Source: Methylophilaceae bacterium | GTDB taxonomy: Bacteria; Pseudomonadota; Gammaproteobacteria; Burkholderiales; Methylophilaceae | Length of the DNA: 11,753 nt | Direction: 5' to 3' | Assembly: GCA_947379975.1 (NCBI GenBank) | Contig: CANCPF010000038.1 | Coordinates: 1-11,753 of the forward strand | In this document: piece by piece, positions 1 through 7,413 of the stretch | How the letters are laid out: each line of letters begins with the position of its first letter | How positions within the stretch are numbered: the stretch's first letter is position 1 | The notes under the pieces: generated by a model | Databases searched by the model: none | The model's input: the letters and a program-made list of their open reading frames with translations, nothing else | Told to the model about the DNA's origin: nothing | Position numbers and translations under genes: made by a program

Positions 1-2
1 AT

Positions 3-79
3 TGGTGGTGAAAGAGGGACTTGAACCCTCGACCCCAGGATTATGAATCCTGTGCTCTAACCAGCTGAGCTACATCACC
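3..79 (-). tRNA. tRNA-Met (anticodon CAU), elongator type
   Basis: The reverse complement folds as a complete 77-nt tRNA with encoded CCA (3-5) and discriminator A. The anticodon stem is CAGGA/TCCTG around the loop TTCATAA, giving anticodon CAU. The T arm is GAGGG/CCCTC with loop TTCAAGT, and the D arm is GCTC/GAGC. The first pair is G1-C72, whereas bacterial initiator tRNA has an unpaired C1, and the body resembles E. coli elongator tRNA-Met. A CAU anticodon could also belong to the lysidine-modified tRNA-Ile, but the overall sequence favours Met. The acceptor stem is imperfect: T6 faces T67 and G7 faces T66. A strong promoter lies just upstream (117-145), so the gene is probably transcribed independently of ychF. 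Confidence 0.95.
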
Positions 80-116
80 GAGTAAACCTGTTTGCTTAAA
101 TTTCAGCAAGGGCGCA

Positions 117-145
117 ATTTTAGTGTTTTAAGGCTAGTTTGTCAA
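117..145 (-). promoter_or_regulatory. sigma70-type promoter of tRNA-Met
   Basis: On the minus strand a perfect -35 box TTGACA (140-145) is followed by a 17-nt spacer and a -10 box TAAAAT (117-122, 5 of 6 to consensus). The stretch between the -10 box and the expected start near position 110 reads TGCGCCC. A GC-rich discriminator of this kind is typical of stable-RNA promoters under stringent (ppGpp) control in proteobacteria. The predicted leader before tRNA-Met is about 30 nt, to be removed by RNase P. The stringent regulation is inferred. Confidence 0.8.
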
Positions 146-227
146 AATAAGTTTGTGTTATTTCGTGCACACACATATTTTTTATTGGCGATAAAACTTA
201 ATGCCGCACGTCTTGAATAAAATAGCC

Positions 228-1313
228 TTAAACGTTAAAGCGGAAGTGCATTACATCGCCATCTTGCACAATGTATTCTTTGCCTTCTAAGCGCATTTTG
301 CCAGCTTCTTTAGCGCCTTGTTCGCCTTTATTTTTCACAAATTCTGCGTAGGCAATCACTTCTGCACGAATGAAGCCGCGTTCAAAGTCGGTATGAATCA
401 CGCCGGCGGCTTGCGGTGCGGTGGCACCTTTCTTAACGGTCCAAGCGCGTACTTCTTGCACGCCAGCGGTGAAGTAGGTTTGTAGGCCTAATAAGTCGTA
501 GGCAGCACGAATGACGCGGTCTAAACCCGGTTCTGTTAGGCCTAATTCTGCTAAGAATAAAGATTTGTCTTCGTCTTCTAGTTCTGAGATTTCAGATTCA
601 ATTTTTGCGCAAATAGCCACAACAGGCGCGTGTTCTTTTACACCTAAATCTAACACTTTTTGTAGTAGTGGATTATTTTCAAAACCAGTTTCATCTACGT
701 TAGCTAGATACATGACTGGCTTAACGGTAATTAAGCATAATGGCTTAAGGATTTGTAGCTCGTCATCATCTAAACCTAGCGTACGCACGGCTTTGGCTTC
801 ATTCAAGCAGGGCAAAACTTTATCTAACACTGCCATTAAGGCGATGGCATCTTTGTCACCGCTTTTTGCTTTTTTGCTTTCACGGTGCATGGTTTTTTCA
901 ACCGTTTCCATGTCTGCAAGTGCTAGCTCGGTATTGATGACTTCAATGTCAGACATTGGATCAATTTTATTGGCAACATGGATAACGTTGCTATCTTCAA
1001 AGCAACGGACCACGTGAGCAATGGCGTCTGTTTCGCGGATGTTAGCTAAAAACTTATTACCTAAACCTTCACCTTTTGAGGCGCCGGCCACCAAGCCTGC
1101 AATGTCTACGAACTCAACAATGGCTGGTTGTGTTTTTTGTGGTTTTACAATATCGATTAGTGGTTGCATGCGCGTATCAGGCACTTCAACAATGCCTACA
1201 TTCGGCTCGATAGTGCAGAATGGGTAATTTTCAGCGGCAATACCGGCTTTGGTAATTGCATTAAATAGCGTAGATTTTCCAACGTTTGGTAGGCCAACAA
1301 TTCCGCATTTCAT
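228..1313 (-). CDS. ychF: Ribosome-associated OBG-family ATPase YchF
   Basis: The 361-residue product matches the usual length of YchF (E. coli about 363). It has the OBG-type P-loop GLPNVGKST (7-15), the G3 motif DIAGL (70-74) and, where a GTPase would carry NKxD, NVDE (205-208). That substitution is the known reason YchF/Ola1 prefers ATP to GTP. The last ~80 residues are the TGS domain, with the family-typical ending near YIVQDGDVMHFRFNV. Family members bind ribosomes and act in stress responses and translation control in the cytoplasm. The gene starts 21 nt after the pth stop codon with only a weak purine-rich ribosome site (AGAGAA), so it is probably cotranscribed with pth. No hairpin terminator is apparent downstream before the tRNA-Met promoter. 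Confidence 0.97.
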   Translation of the reverse strand: MKCGIVGLPNVGKSTLFNAITKAGIAAENYPFCTIEPNVGIVEVPDTRMQPLIDIVKPQKTQPAIVEFVDIAGLVAGASKGEGLGNKFLANIRETDAIAHVVRCFEDSNVIHVANKIDPMSDIEVINTELALADMETVEKTMHRESKKAKSGDKDAIALMAVLDKVLPCLNEAKAVRTLGLDDDELQILKPLCLITVKPVMYLANVDETGFENNPLLQKVLDLGVKEHAPVVAICAKIESEISELEDEDKSLFLAELGLTEPGLDRVIRAAYDLLGLQTYFTAGVQEVRAWTVKKGATAPQAAGVIHTDFERGFIRAEVIAYAEFVKNKGEQGAKEAGKMRLEGKEYIVQDGDVMHFRFNV

Positions 1314-1334
1314 CTTTTTTCTCTATTCAATTTT

Positions 1335-1910
1335 TTATGTGGGTTTTTTAGTATGCAATTTTAACATTGCCGCATCAAAGTCACCTTTTAATATGTGTGG
1401 CACTATTTCTATGCTGTTATCGATACTTTGGTTGACTGCAGTTTGCTCATCTCTTAATGGTGCTTTAAGCACAAAATTGATGACTTCATTGCGATCACCA
1501 GGGTGACCTATGCCTAGGCGTAAACGCCAAAAGTCAGCGGTTCCAAGGGCTGCTGTAATGTCTTTTAAACCGTTATGCCCACCATGTCCGCCGCCTTTTT
1601 TAAGCTTTACGGTTTCAGGGGCTAAATCCAGTTCGTCATGCACGACTAAAATTTCTTCAGGCAAAATCTTGTAATAATTGGCTAATGCGGCCACGGCTTT
1701 GCCGCTAGCGTTCATAAAAGTGGTCGGTTTAAGTAGCCAGGTGTCTGTGCCTGAATATTTCCCTGCAACCCCAAAGAACTTTGCATCCGCGGTTAATTTA
1801 CTATTGGTTGATGCCGCCAGTTGATCTATCCACCAAAAACCGGCGTTATGTCGCGTGGCTTGGTATTTATCGCCCGGATTACCTAGGCCAACTAATAGTT
1901 TGATGCTCAT
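1335..1910 (-). CDS. pth: Peptidyl-tRNA hydrolase
   Basis: This is bacterial Pth, which cleaves peptidyl-tRNA released from stalled or aborted ribosomes and so recycles tRNA. At 191 residues it is of normal length. The conserved active-site positions are visible: Asn11 in GLGNPG, catalytic His21 in TRHNAG, Asn67 in FMNASG, Asp92 in VHDELD, and Asn113 in the GGHGGHNGLKD segment. It lies between rplY and ychF, a common arrangement of translation genes. A terminator separates it from rplY (1985-2017), so it should have its own promoter in 1911-1984. Only a TTGAAA-like -35 box (1978-1983) without a convincing -10 box is visible. No Shine-Dalgarno sequence precedes the ATG, which reads GCAAACTAAATATG. 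Confidence 0.97.
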   Translation of the reverse strand: MSIKLLVGLGNPGDKYQATRHNAGFWWIDQLAASTNSKLTADAKFFGVAGKYSGTDTWLLKPTTFMNASGKAVAALANYYKILPEEILVVHDELDLAPETVKLKKGGGHGGHNGLKDITAALGTADFWRLRLGIGHPGDRNEVINFVLKAPLRDEQTAVNQSIDNSIEIVPHILKGDFDAAMLKLHTKKPT

Positions 1911-1984
1911 ATTTAGTTTGCTTTGATTGCTTTCGTTTCGGTTACTTTAGCTTTTTAATTGGCTTAATATAAGCTAGTTTCAAT

Positions 1985-2017
1985 AAAAAACGCGCACTTT
2001 TTGATAAAAGCGCGCGT
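1985..2017 (-). terminator. Rho-independent terminator after rplY
   Basis: In the minus-strand transcript a 12-bp stem (ACGCGC-G-CTTTT paired with AAAAG-T-GCGCGT) closes a four-base loop ATCA. One pair is a G·U wobble. The stem is followed directly by a run of five U (1985-1989). On the plus strand the same pair becomes an A·C mismatch and no U run follows, so the terminator points one way. It lies 47 nt past the rplY stop codon. Confidence 0.88.
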
Positions 2018-2063
2018 CATTATTTTGCTAAACCAAAGCTTCTGAAACTACAGCGACTAAAAC

Positions 2064-2675
2064 TTAAGCTGCTGGTGTTTCTGCAGCGGCTGCAGCAGAT
2101 GCGCCGCCACGTGTTTTAGCAATTGAAGCAACTGCTGCATCGTTGTCATGTGCAAGCTGAACAAAAGTAACGCCTTTTGGCAATTTAATTTGTGACAAGT
2201 GAATTGAGTGACCCATTTCAAGTGTAGCTACATCAACTTCAATAAACTCTGGCAAATCTTTTGCTAAGCAGCTTACATCAGCTTCAGTAAGAATATGCGC
2301 AACAATACCGCCGCCTAATTTAACGCCTGGTGCAACATCAGCGTTAATGAAGTGTAAAGGCACTTTAACGTGGATTTTTTCTGTAGTACTTACACGTTGA
2401 AAGTCAATGTGTTGAATAGTGTTACGTACTGGGTGCATTTGAAAGTCACGTAATAACACGCTTTCTTTTTTGCCATCAATAATTAGACTTAACACTGAAG
2501 CGTGGAAAGTTTCGTGGCGGAATTGTAGAAACAATTCTTTGTAGTTAATTTCAAGTGCGATAGCGTCTTTACCACCACCATAAACAACACCAGGAACTGT
2601 ACCAGCGTGACGAAGACGGCGGCTCGCACCCGTACCTTTAACATCACGTTTTACTGCATTAATTTCAATAGCCAT
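2064..2675 (-). CDS. rplY: Large ribosomal subunit protein bL25, long CTC/TL5 form
   Basis: The 203-residue protein binds 5S rRNA in the 50S subunit. The N-terminal part (about 1-95) is the L25 5S-binding domain, with the family segment GTGASRRLR (14-22) followed by GTVPGVVYGG, and later HPVRNTIQHIDF (81-92). Residues ~100-185 form the second beta domain of the general-stress (CTC/TL5) type, absent from the ~94-residue E. coli protein. The C-terminus is a low-complexity Ala-rich tail (191-203). The start is supported by a good Shine-Dalgarno AGGAG (2683-2687) a few bases before the ATG. It follows prs by 88 nt with no terminator between them, so cotranscription with prs is likely. A hairpin terminator follows. 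Confidence 0.96.
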   Translation of the reverse strand: MAIEINAVKRDVKGTGASRRLRHAGTVPGVVYGGGKDAIALEINYKELFLQFRHETFHASVLSLIIDGKKESVLLRDFQMHPVRNTIQHIDFQRVSTTEKIHVKVPLHFINADVAPGVKLGGGIVAHILTEADVSCLAKDLPEFIEVDVATLEMGHSIHLSQIKLPKGVTFVQLAHDNDAAVASIAKTRGGASAAAAAETPAA

Positions 2676-2763
2676 TTTACTACTCCTAAATTTACTTCTT
2701 TTACTACACTATAGACTGCATACCGCGACCAGTTTGCAGGGTTAAAAACTTGTTACAGACTTT

Positions 2764-3717
2764 TTAGTCCATGAATAGTGAAGATACTGAATCTTCACAG
2801 CTAATTCTACGTATGGTTTCTGCCAGTAACTCAGCAGCACTTAATTGGCGAATCTTTTTGCAGTTTGCAGCTTCTGAACCTAGCGCAATAGTATTAGTGA
2901 CCACTAATTCATCTAACTCTGAGTTCATAATGCGATCTGACGCGCCACCAGATAATACTGGGTGCGTAGCATAAGCGACTACTTTTTTAGCGCCATGTTT
3001 CTTCAATGCGGCAGCCGCTTCGCAAAGCGTATTTGCCGTGTCCACCATGTCATCCATAATCACACAAGTACGGCCAGCCACATCACCAATGATGTTCATT
3101 ACTTTGGCAACGTTTGGTTTTGGACGACGTTTGTCGATGATGGCTAAATCTGAGCCTAATTGTTTAGCGCAAGCTCGTGCACGAACTACACCGCCAACGT
3201 CAGGTGAAACCACCATTAAATTGTCATGATTTTGTAGTAATAAATCAGCTAGCAAAATTGGCGTAGCGTAAATGTTATCGACCGGAATATCAAAAAAGCC
3301 TTGAATTTGATCTGAGTGCAAATCCATCGTTAATAAACGATTAACGCCAACACCAGTAAGCATATTAGCTACGACTTTAGCGGTAATCGCTACACGCGCT
3401 GAACGTGGGCGACGATCTTGACGCGAATAACCAAAGTAGGGGATTGCCGCAGTAATTCTGCCTGCAGATGAGCGACGCAGCGCATCAACCATCACCATGA
3501 CTTCCATCAAGCTGTCATTCGTTGGATGGCTGGTTGATTGCAAAACAAAAACGTCGCGTCCGCGTACGTTTTCAAGCAATTCAACGGTAATTTCGCCATC
3601 ACTAAATCTGCCTACATGCGCACGACCTAGGTCTATGCCTAAGTGTTTAGCAACTTCTTGTGCTAGTACAGGGTTGGCATTGCCAGTAAAGACCATCAAG
3701 TTGCCGTTAGACGCCAT
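2764..3717 (-). CDS. prs: Ribose-phosphate pyrophosphokinase (PRPP synthetase, class I)
   Basis: The enzyme makes PRPP from ribose 5-phosphate and ATP, feeding purine, pyrimidine, histidine, tryptophan and NAD synthesis. At 317 residues it matches class I enzymes. Visible motifs are the N-terminal FSDGEI (38-43), the catalytic flexible loop with YSRQDRRPRSAR (97-108), the metal-binding DLHSDQIQGFFDIP (132-145) and the PRPP-binding loop VIMDDMVDTANT (219-230). The loop has Asn where E. coli has Gly; I recall this variant from other betaproteobacteria. The start is supported by AGGAAA (3722-3727). Because a terminator lies upstream (3802-3836), prs needs its own promoter. A -10-like TATACT (3775-3780) is present but its -35 match is poor. 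The neighbours ispE and tRNA-Gln are the usual ones for this gene. Confidence 0.97.
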   Translation of the reverse strand: MASNGNLMVFTGNANPVLAQEVAKHLGIDLGRAHVGRFSDGEITVELLENVRGRDVFVLQSTSHPTNDSLMEVMVMVDALRRSSAGRITAAIPYFGYSRQDRRPRSARVAITAKVVANMLTGVGVNRLLTMDLHSDQIQGFFDIPVDNIYATPILLADLLLQNHDNLMVVSPDVGGVVRARACAKQLGSDLAIIDKRRPKPNVAKVMNIIGDVAGRTCVIMDDMVDTANTLCEAAAALKKHGAKKVVAYATHPVLSGGASDRIMNSELDELVVTNTIALGSEAANCKKIRQLSAAELLAETIRRISCEDSVSSLFMD

Positions 3718-3801
3718 TTGATTTCCTATATAGCCGGGCGTTGATTCGCGCCAGCATCAAACTATCGATAAAAGAGTATATACAGCAAAAAACTTACAAA
3801 A

Positions 3802-3836
3802 AATAAAAGCGTGTAAATTTTATAATCTACACGCTT
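3802..3836 (-). terminator. Rho-independent terminator after tRNA-Gln
   Basis: The minus-strand transcript forms a 13-bp stem, AAGCGTGTAGATT paired with AATTTACACGCTT, with a four-base loop ATAA and one G·U pair. A U-rich tail follows (TTATTTTTTG). On the plus strand the wobble becomes an A·C mismatch and no comparable tail follows. It sits 39 nt past the tRNA-Gln 3' end and separates the ispE/tRNA-Gln unit from prs. Confidence 0.85.
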
Positions 3837-3849
3837 GTTATTTTAAGCT

Positions 3850-3867
3850 ATGCAGAGCAATCTGCAT
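3850..3867 (-). repeat. Short perfect inverted repeat in the tRNA-Gln 3' trailer
   Basis: Arms ATGCAGA (3850-3856) and TCTGCAT (3861-3867) are perfect 7-bp complements around a four-base loop (GCAA on the plus strand, TTGC in the transcript). The hairpin lies 8 nt beyond the mature 3' end of tRNA-Gln and before the terminator. It lacks a U tail, so it is not itself a terminator. It may position 3'-end processing of the precursor, which is inference. Confidence 0.5.
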
Positions 3868-3875
3868 TCTAAATT

Positions 3876-3952
3876 TGGCTGAGGAGGAAGGACTCGAACC
3901 TTCGGATGCTGGGATCAAAACCCAGTGCCTTAACCAACTTGGCGACTCCCCA
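3876..3952 (-). tRNA. tRNA-Gln (anticodon UUG)
   Basis: The reverse complement is a complete 77-nt tRNA with encoded CCA (3876-3878) and discriminator G73. The anticodon stem CTGGG/CCCAG carries the loop TTTTGAT, giving anticodon UUG. The T arm is GAAGG/CCTTC with loop TTCGAGT. The U1-A72 first pair and G73 are usual for bacterial tRNA-Gln. The acceptor stem TGGGGAG/CTCCTCA contains a G3·U70 wobble, which is unusual (see findings). The gene lies 47 nt after the ispE stop codon. A weak promoter candidate (TTGAAT 4011-4016, 17-nt spacer, GATAGT 3988-3993) overlaps the ispE end, so it may be transcribed alone or with ispE. Confidence 0.95.
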
Positions 3953-3999
3953 ATATTTTAATCAGCCTGCTTTACTATTTTCACTTAACTATCTAATAG

Positions 4000-4869
4000 C
4001 TAATTACAATATTCAAGCATTGGGTGCTGATTCAACCCTTTTGCAACGAAACCCTCAATATCTGTAGGTTTTTGATTACAAATTTCGTTTGCAACTTCTT
4101 GATTGGCGACTTCTAAAAATACACAAGCGCCAGATCCGCTCATTCTTGCATCGCCAAATTGCCTAAGCCACTGGAGACATGCCAAAACCGCAGGATAATC
4201 ATTGCAAACTATTTTTTCTAACTGGTTTTGAAATTCTAAAGCGATATTACCGCTGAGAGAATTTGTGTTCCCAGAAAAGTCCGACATTGTCTTAGGAATC
4301 GCATTTCTTGTCAATTGCTTATTGGCAAATATTTGTGCTGTTGAGACATTAACTTTTGGATTTAATACCACATAGTAGGCGTCTTTCAATGTTATTGGCT
4401 TTAGTTGCTCACCAATTCCGTCTGCCCATGCATTATTACCGAAAATAAAGAATGGCACATCTGCGCCCAATTGCAGGCAAAGCTGCAGTAATTTTTCGCG
4501 GCTTAAATTAAGTTGCCATAGGCGATTTAATGCTAATAGTACTGTGGCAGCATCAGAGCTACCGCCGCCTAGGCCGCCGCCCATGGGGATATTTTTCTCA
4601 ACTTTAATTTCTACACCCAACTTACAGTGGCTGTATTGCTGCAATAATTTTGCCGCGCGTACACATAAATCTTGTGCTTCTGGTACGCCGGCCACGTCAT
4701 TGACACGTTTAATTTCGCTAGTATTCGTTGGCTTTAGGTAAATCGTGTCATAAAAGTCTAGCAAACGAAAAATGGTTTGCAATTCATGGTAGCCATCGGC
4801 ACGTTGACCGGTGATGTGTAAAAATAAATTTATTTTTGCGGGGGCTAAAAATGGCTGAAAATCATGCAT
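4000..4869 (-). CDS. ispE: 4-diphosphocytidyl-2-C-methyl-D-erythritol kinase
   Basis: IspE phosphorylates CDP-methylerythritol with ATP in the MEP pathway of isoprenoid synthesis. The 289-residue protein has normal length and GHMP-kinase fold motifs: PAKINLFLHI with the active-site Lys12, the ATP-binding glycine-rich loop PMGGGLGGGSSDAA (95-108), LGADVPFF with catalytic Asp137, and the C-terminal motif 3 near MSGSGACVF. It begins 35 nt after the lolB stop codon, consistent with one operon, and is followed by tRNA-Gln as in many betaproteobacteria. No Shine-Dalgarno is visible before the ATG (ATACCAATCTATG). Translation may therefore depend on coupling or an A/U-rich leader. No in-frame upstream start looks better. 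Confidence 0.97.
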   Translation of the reverse strand: MHDFQPFLAPAKINLFLHITGQRADGYHELQTIFRLLDFYDTIYLKPTNTSEIKRVNDVAGVPEAQDLCVRAAKLLQQYSHCKLGVEIKVEKNIPMGGGLGGGSSDAATVLLALNRLWQLNLSREKLLQLCLQLGADVPFFIFGNNAWADGIGEQLKPITLKDAYYVVLNPKVNVSTAQIFANKQLTRNAIPKTMSDFSGNTNSLSGNIALEFQNQLEKIVCNDYPAVLACLQWLRQFGDARMSGSGACVFLEVANQEVANEICNQKPTDIEGFVAKGLNQHPMLEYCN

Positions 4870-4904
4870 AGATTGGTATTTTAACGCATTTGGTCGCTAT
4901 GCTG

Positions 4905-5522
4905 TTATGGATGGCTGGTAAGTGCCCATTTTTCAACCAGTAGTTTTAAATACACGTTATTGCTTCTCAGTGTTATTTTACTCGGCAAAAAGTGGCCGTC
5001 TTGTTCAGCGTAGTTTTGATATTCAATCGTCCAGCCATCTTGTTTTAATGTGCTTAAATGGCCAAGCGCATCCCAAGTGATTGCATCAATTTTGCTACTG
5101 CTTGGCCGCCCTAATGACCAGTCGGCTAATCCCACTAGTGGTAATTGCCAGCCTAGAGTGCTTTGAGTCAGACTTTCTATATCTGTCGCAGAAATGCTAT
5201 TGCCATTAGCATCTTCTAAGGTAACTTTGTCGGCGGTTTTTTTTATGCTGGCCACTTGGCCGCCTAGTGGCGAAAATAGCGAGACATTATCGTCTGCAAG
5301 TAAGTGTTGCCAATGCAGTCCACCAGAAAAGCCTTTACCATCATATTGCACGCCCATGCGGCCTTGAAGGGTGAATTGATTAATCGTCAGCAGATTGTTT
5401 AAATGCTGCTGATTTAAACTTAGTGAGCTTGCCTGATCGATTGGTTTAGTAGGCGAAATGCTGACGCAGCTTTGTAGCATAGCAATGCCGCAGAGTAGGC
5501 ATAATAGGCGCACTAGAGACAT
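4905..5522 (-). CDS. lolB: Outer-membrane lipoprotein receptor LolB
   Basis: LolB receives lipoproteins from the periplasmic carrier LolA and inserts them in the outer membrane. The 205-residue product is the usual size (E. coli LolB is 207 as precursor). It opens with a lipoprotein signal peptide ending in the lipobox LQSC (16-19), so mature Cys19 would be acylated; Val at +2 does not signal inner-membrane retention. The family core is recognisable in FTLQGRMGVQYDGKGFSGGLHWQH (about 51-74), then SLFSPLGGQVASI, and the WQLP and GW..EYQNY segments. It lies directly upstream of ispE, the standard betaproteobacterial location, and follows the TPR gene by 50 nt. No clear ribosome site precedes the ATG. 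Confidence 0.93.
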   Translation of the reverse strand: MSLVRLLCLLCGIAMLQSCVSISPTKPIDQASSLSLNQQHLNNLLTINQFTLQGRMGVQYDGKGFSGGLHWQHLLADDNVSLFSPLGGQVASIKKTADKVTLEDANGNSISATDIESLTQSTLGWQLPLVGLADWSLGRPSSSKIDAITWDALGHLSTLKQDGWTIEYQNYAEQDGHFLPSKITLRSNNVYLKLLVEKWALTSHP

Positions 5523-5572
5523 TTTTGAGTGTGTCGTTAATTTGTGATGAATAGGCTTTTTAATACACCAGT

Positions 5573-7348
5573 TTAAGATTTGAATTTATTGGTGGTGCTG
5601 AGCAAAACCTCATTTTTAGGGTCGGCGCTTAATGCTTCACTCCAAATCTTTTTGGCTTCATCGTGCTGGCCTTTTTGCCAAAGCACTTCGCCTAAATGCG
5701 CCGCAATCTCAGGGTCTTGGCTAAATTTGTAAGCCTGTTGCAAATAAGTAATAGCCTTGTCTAAGTTGCCTTTGCGGTAATGTGCCCAGCCTAAGCTATC
5801 TAACATGTAATGATCATTTGGGTTAATGGACAAAGCTTTTTCTATGAGTGTTATCGCTTCATCTAACCGAATATTTCGGTCGGCAAGTGAATAGCCCAGT
5901 GCGTTATAGGCCGCAGCAAAATCAGGCTTTGCGGCAATTGCTTTACGTAACTCAGACTCCATCACATCAAACTTGTGTATTCTGTCCGCCGCCAATGCGT
6001 AGTCATAGACAAGTTCGGGTGTATTTGGCAAGTTCTTAACTGCTTTGTCTAGCAATTCAAAAGAATCTTGATCGCGCTTAGCTTTGGTTAGCATGGATGC
6101 TTGCGACTGAATCACAATAATTTGTTGTTCAGTTGTCAAGTCTTCCATGGCATCTAATTTTTCAATGGCATTGTCTACAGATTCGGTGCGAGCAATTACG
6201 TTAGCCAAACCCAGTTGCGCCTCAAAATAGTGGGCACCAGGTTTTACATTGTTGTAAGAAGCTATAGCAGCAGTATCTTGTTTGAGGTTTTCTAATGTTT
6301 GCGCCTGATAAATGTAAATTTGATCGGCATCTTTAAAGCCTAATGTCAGCGCCTGCTTAAAGTAGCCTTCTGCAGCAAGGTAGTCATTCGCTTGAAACGA
6401 CAGCAGGCCAATGACTGCGGTGACATCTGCAATGTTTTTTGCAGGGCTATTTTTTGCATATTCCAGTATGGTCGGGTACTCTTTTTTTGCTGCCTCATAT
6501 TGTTTCTGGCTGACCAAGAGCTTGGCCATGTTCAGTCTAATTTCGTTCGCTTCAGGATGAAGCTTTACAAAATCCTTATAAAAGTCTAATGCTACCTGTG
6601 GTGATTTTCCAAATAAAACTTGTCCTTTAAGTAATGCGGCGACATTCCAGCCCGGCTTGAGCGATTCCGCCTTATTGAGTGCTTGCAAGGCTAATTCATC
6701 TTGATTAGCCGCCCACGCGGATTGTCCGATAGCAAATTGCGCTTCAGCCAAATCGGGGTAGGGTTTAGCTAAGGATTGCACTAACTTTAATATGCCTTTT
6801 TTATCCGCACTACGGTTCAATAAGGCATTTACGAATAAAAATCCACCCGCTCTAGATTCTTCTTTTAGCAGTAGTTTAGCTAAATATGGTTCGGCATCAC
6901 TGAGTTTTCCTGAGGCAATCAGCATCTCAGTCATGGCTTGTTGCGCTTCATTTGAGTTAGGATCAAGTTCTGCCCACAGCGTAACGGCTGGCATGGTTAA
7001 GCCACGCACATTGCCATAAGCGGCAGTTTTAGCCGCACGTTCGGCTAGGCGCGGATCTTTTTCTGACGAGGCTAAATCATAAAAAATTGAAGCAGATGTG
7101 GCCAAATCTCCTTGCTGACCAGCCACTTCTGCAACTAAGTATTTGTAAATGAACTCTGCGGAAAGACTGGCTTCATTGCTCGTAGTAATGATTTCCGGTT
7201 TGTCGGCAGCAATGGGTGCCGGGTTTGTTGCGCATCCGTTAAGACTAAATGCGCTAATCATCAGGCAAACACTCAACACTGAAAGCCTTTGATGTGAAAA
7301 TCTATTGGGATGAATTTTATTTTTTAATAACAGAGCAAGAGGGCGCAT
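5573..7348 (-). CDS. TPR-repeat lipoprotein encoded upstream of lolB
   Basis: The 591-residue protein begins with a long positively charged n-region and a hydrophobic stretch (about 21-37) ending at LNGC, so Cys39 is the likely lipidation site. Asn at -2 is a slightly unusual lipobox residue. The rest is helical solenoid. Well-formed tetratricopeptide repeats are clearest near the C-terminus, roughly 478-510 (YNALGYSLADR…ALSINP), 512-545 (MLDSLGWAHYRKGNLDKAITYLQQA) and 546-580. More degenerate repeats are visible around 200-340. Proteins of this type occur next to lolB and ispE in many betaproteobacteria. Their job is not established; TPRs suggest a protein-protein scaffold in the periplasm, perhaps linked to envelope assembly. 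It heads the minus-strand unit from a strong promoter at 7551-7578. The start codon has only a weak AAGAA ribosome site. Confidence 0.9.
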   Translation of the reverse strand: MRPLALLLKNKIHPNRFSHQRLSVLSVCLMISAFSLNGCATNPAPIAADKPEIITTSNEASLSAEFIYKYLVAEVAGQQGDLATSASIFYDLASSEKDPRLAERAAKTAAYGNVRGLTMPAVTLWAELDPNSNEAQQAMTEMLIASGKLSDAEPYLAKLLLKEESRAGGFLFVNALLNRSADKKGILKLVQSLAKPYPDLAEAQFAIGQSAWAANQDELALQALNKAESLKPGWNVAALLKGQVLFGKSPQVALDFYKDFVKLHPEANEIRLNMAKLLVSQKQYEAAKKEYPTILEYAKNSPAKNIADVTAVIGLLSFQANDYLAAEGYFKQALTLGFKDADQIYIYQAQTLENLKQDTAAIASYNNVKPGAHYFEAQLGLANVIARTESVDNAIEKLDAMEDLTTEQQIIVIQSQASMLTKAKRDQDSFELLDKAVKNLPNTPELVYDYALAADRIHKFDVMESELRKAIAAKPDFAAAYNALGYSLADRNIRLDEAITLIEKALSINPNDHYMLDSLGWAHYRKGNLDKAITYLQQAYKFSQDPEIAAHLGEVLWQKGQHDEAKKIWSEALSADPKNEVLLSTTNKFKS

Positions 7349-7384
7349 AAGATTTTTCTTATTGATAGATTAATTTTTTTCGTA

Positions 7385-7413
7385 TTGACTGCATTATTTG
7401 TATTGGATACATT
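7385..7413 (+). promoter_or_regulatory. Candidate distal promoter for the ABC operon
   Basis: TTGACT (7385-7390, 5 of 6 to the -35 consensus) is followed by exactly 17 nt and TACATT (7408-7413, 4 of 6). If used, the leader to the first ABC gene would be about 290 nt. In AT-rich DNA such matches arise by chance, so this is only a candidate competing with the proximal one. Confidence 0.35.

Noticed and set aside
511..1017. 168-codon plus-strand frame inside ychF
   Set aside because: It is antisense to a certain gene, and its Ser-rich composition is typical of a shadow frame. YchF motifs are intact on the other strand.
2708..2713. TATAGT, a possible -10 box for rplY on the minus strand
   Set aside because: No acceptable -35 box at 15-19 nt, and no TG extension.
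2716..2739. CTGCA/TGCAG inverted repeat between prs and rplY
   Set aside because: Only 5 bp with a 14-nt loop and no U tail, so it does not support a terminator. prs and rplY are left as one unit.
3737..3752. GGCG/CGCC hairpin in the prs leader
   Set aside because: Only 4 bp with an 8-nt loop and no link to a known regulatory RNA, so not reported as a feature.
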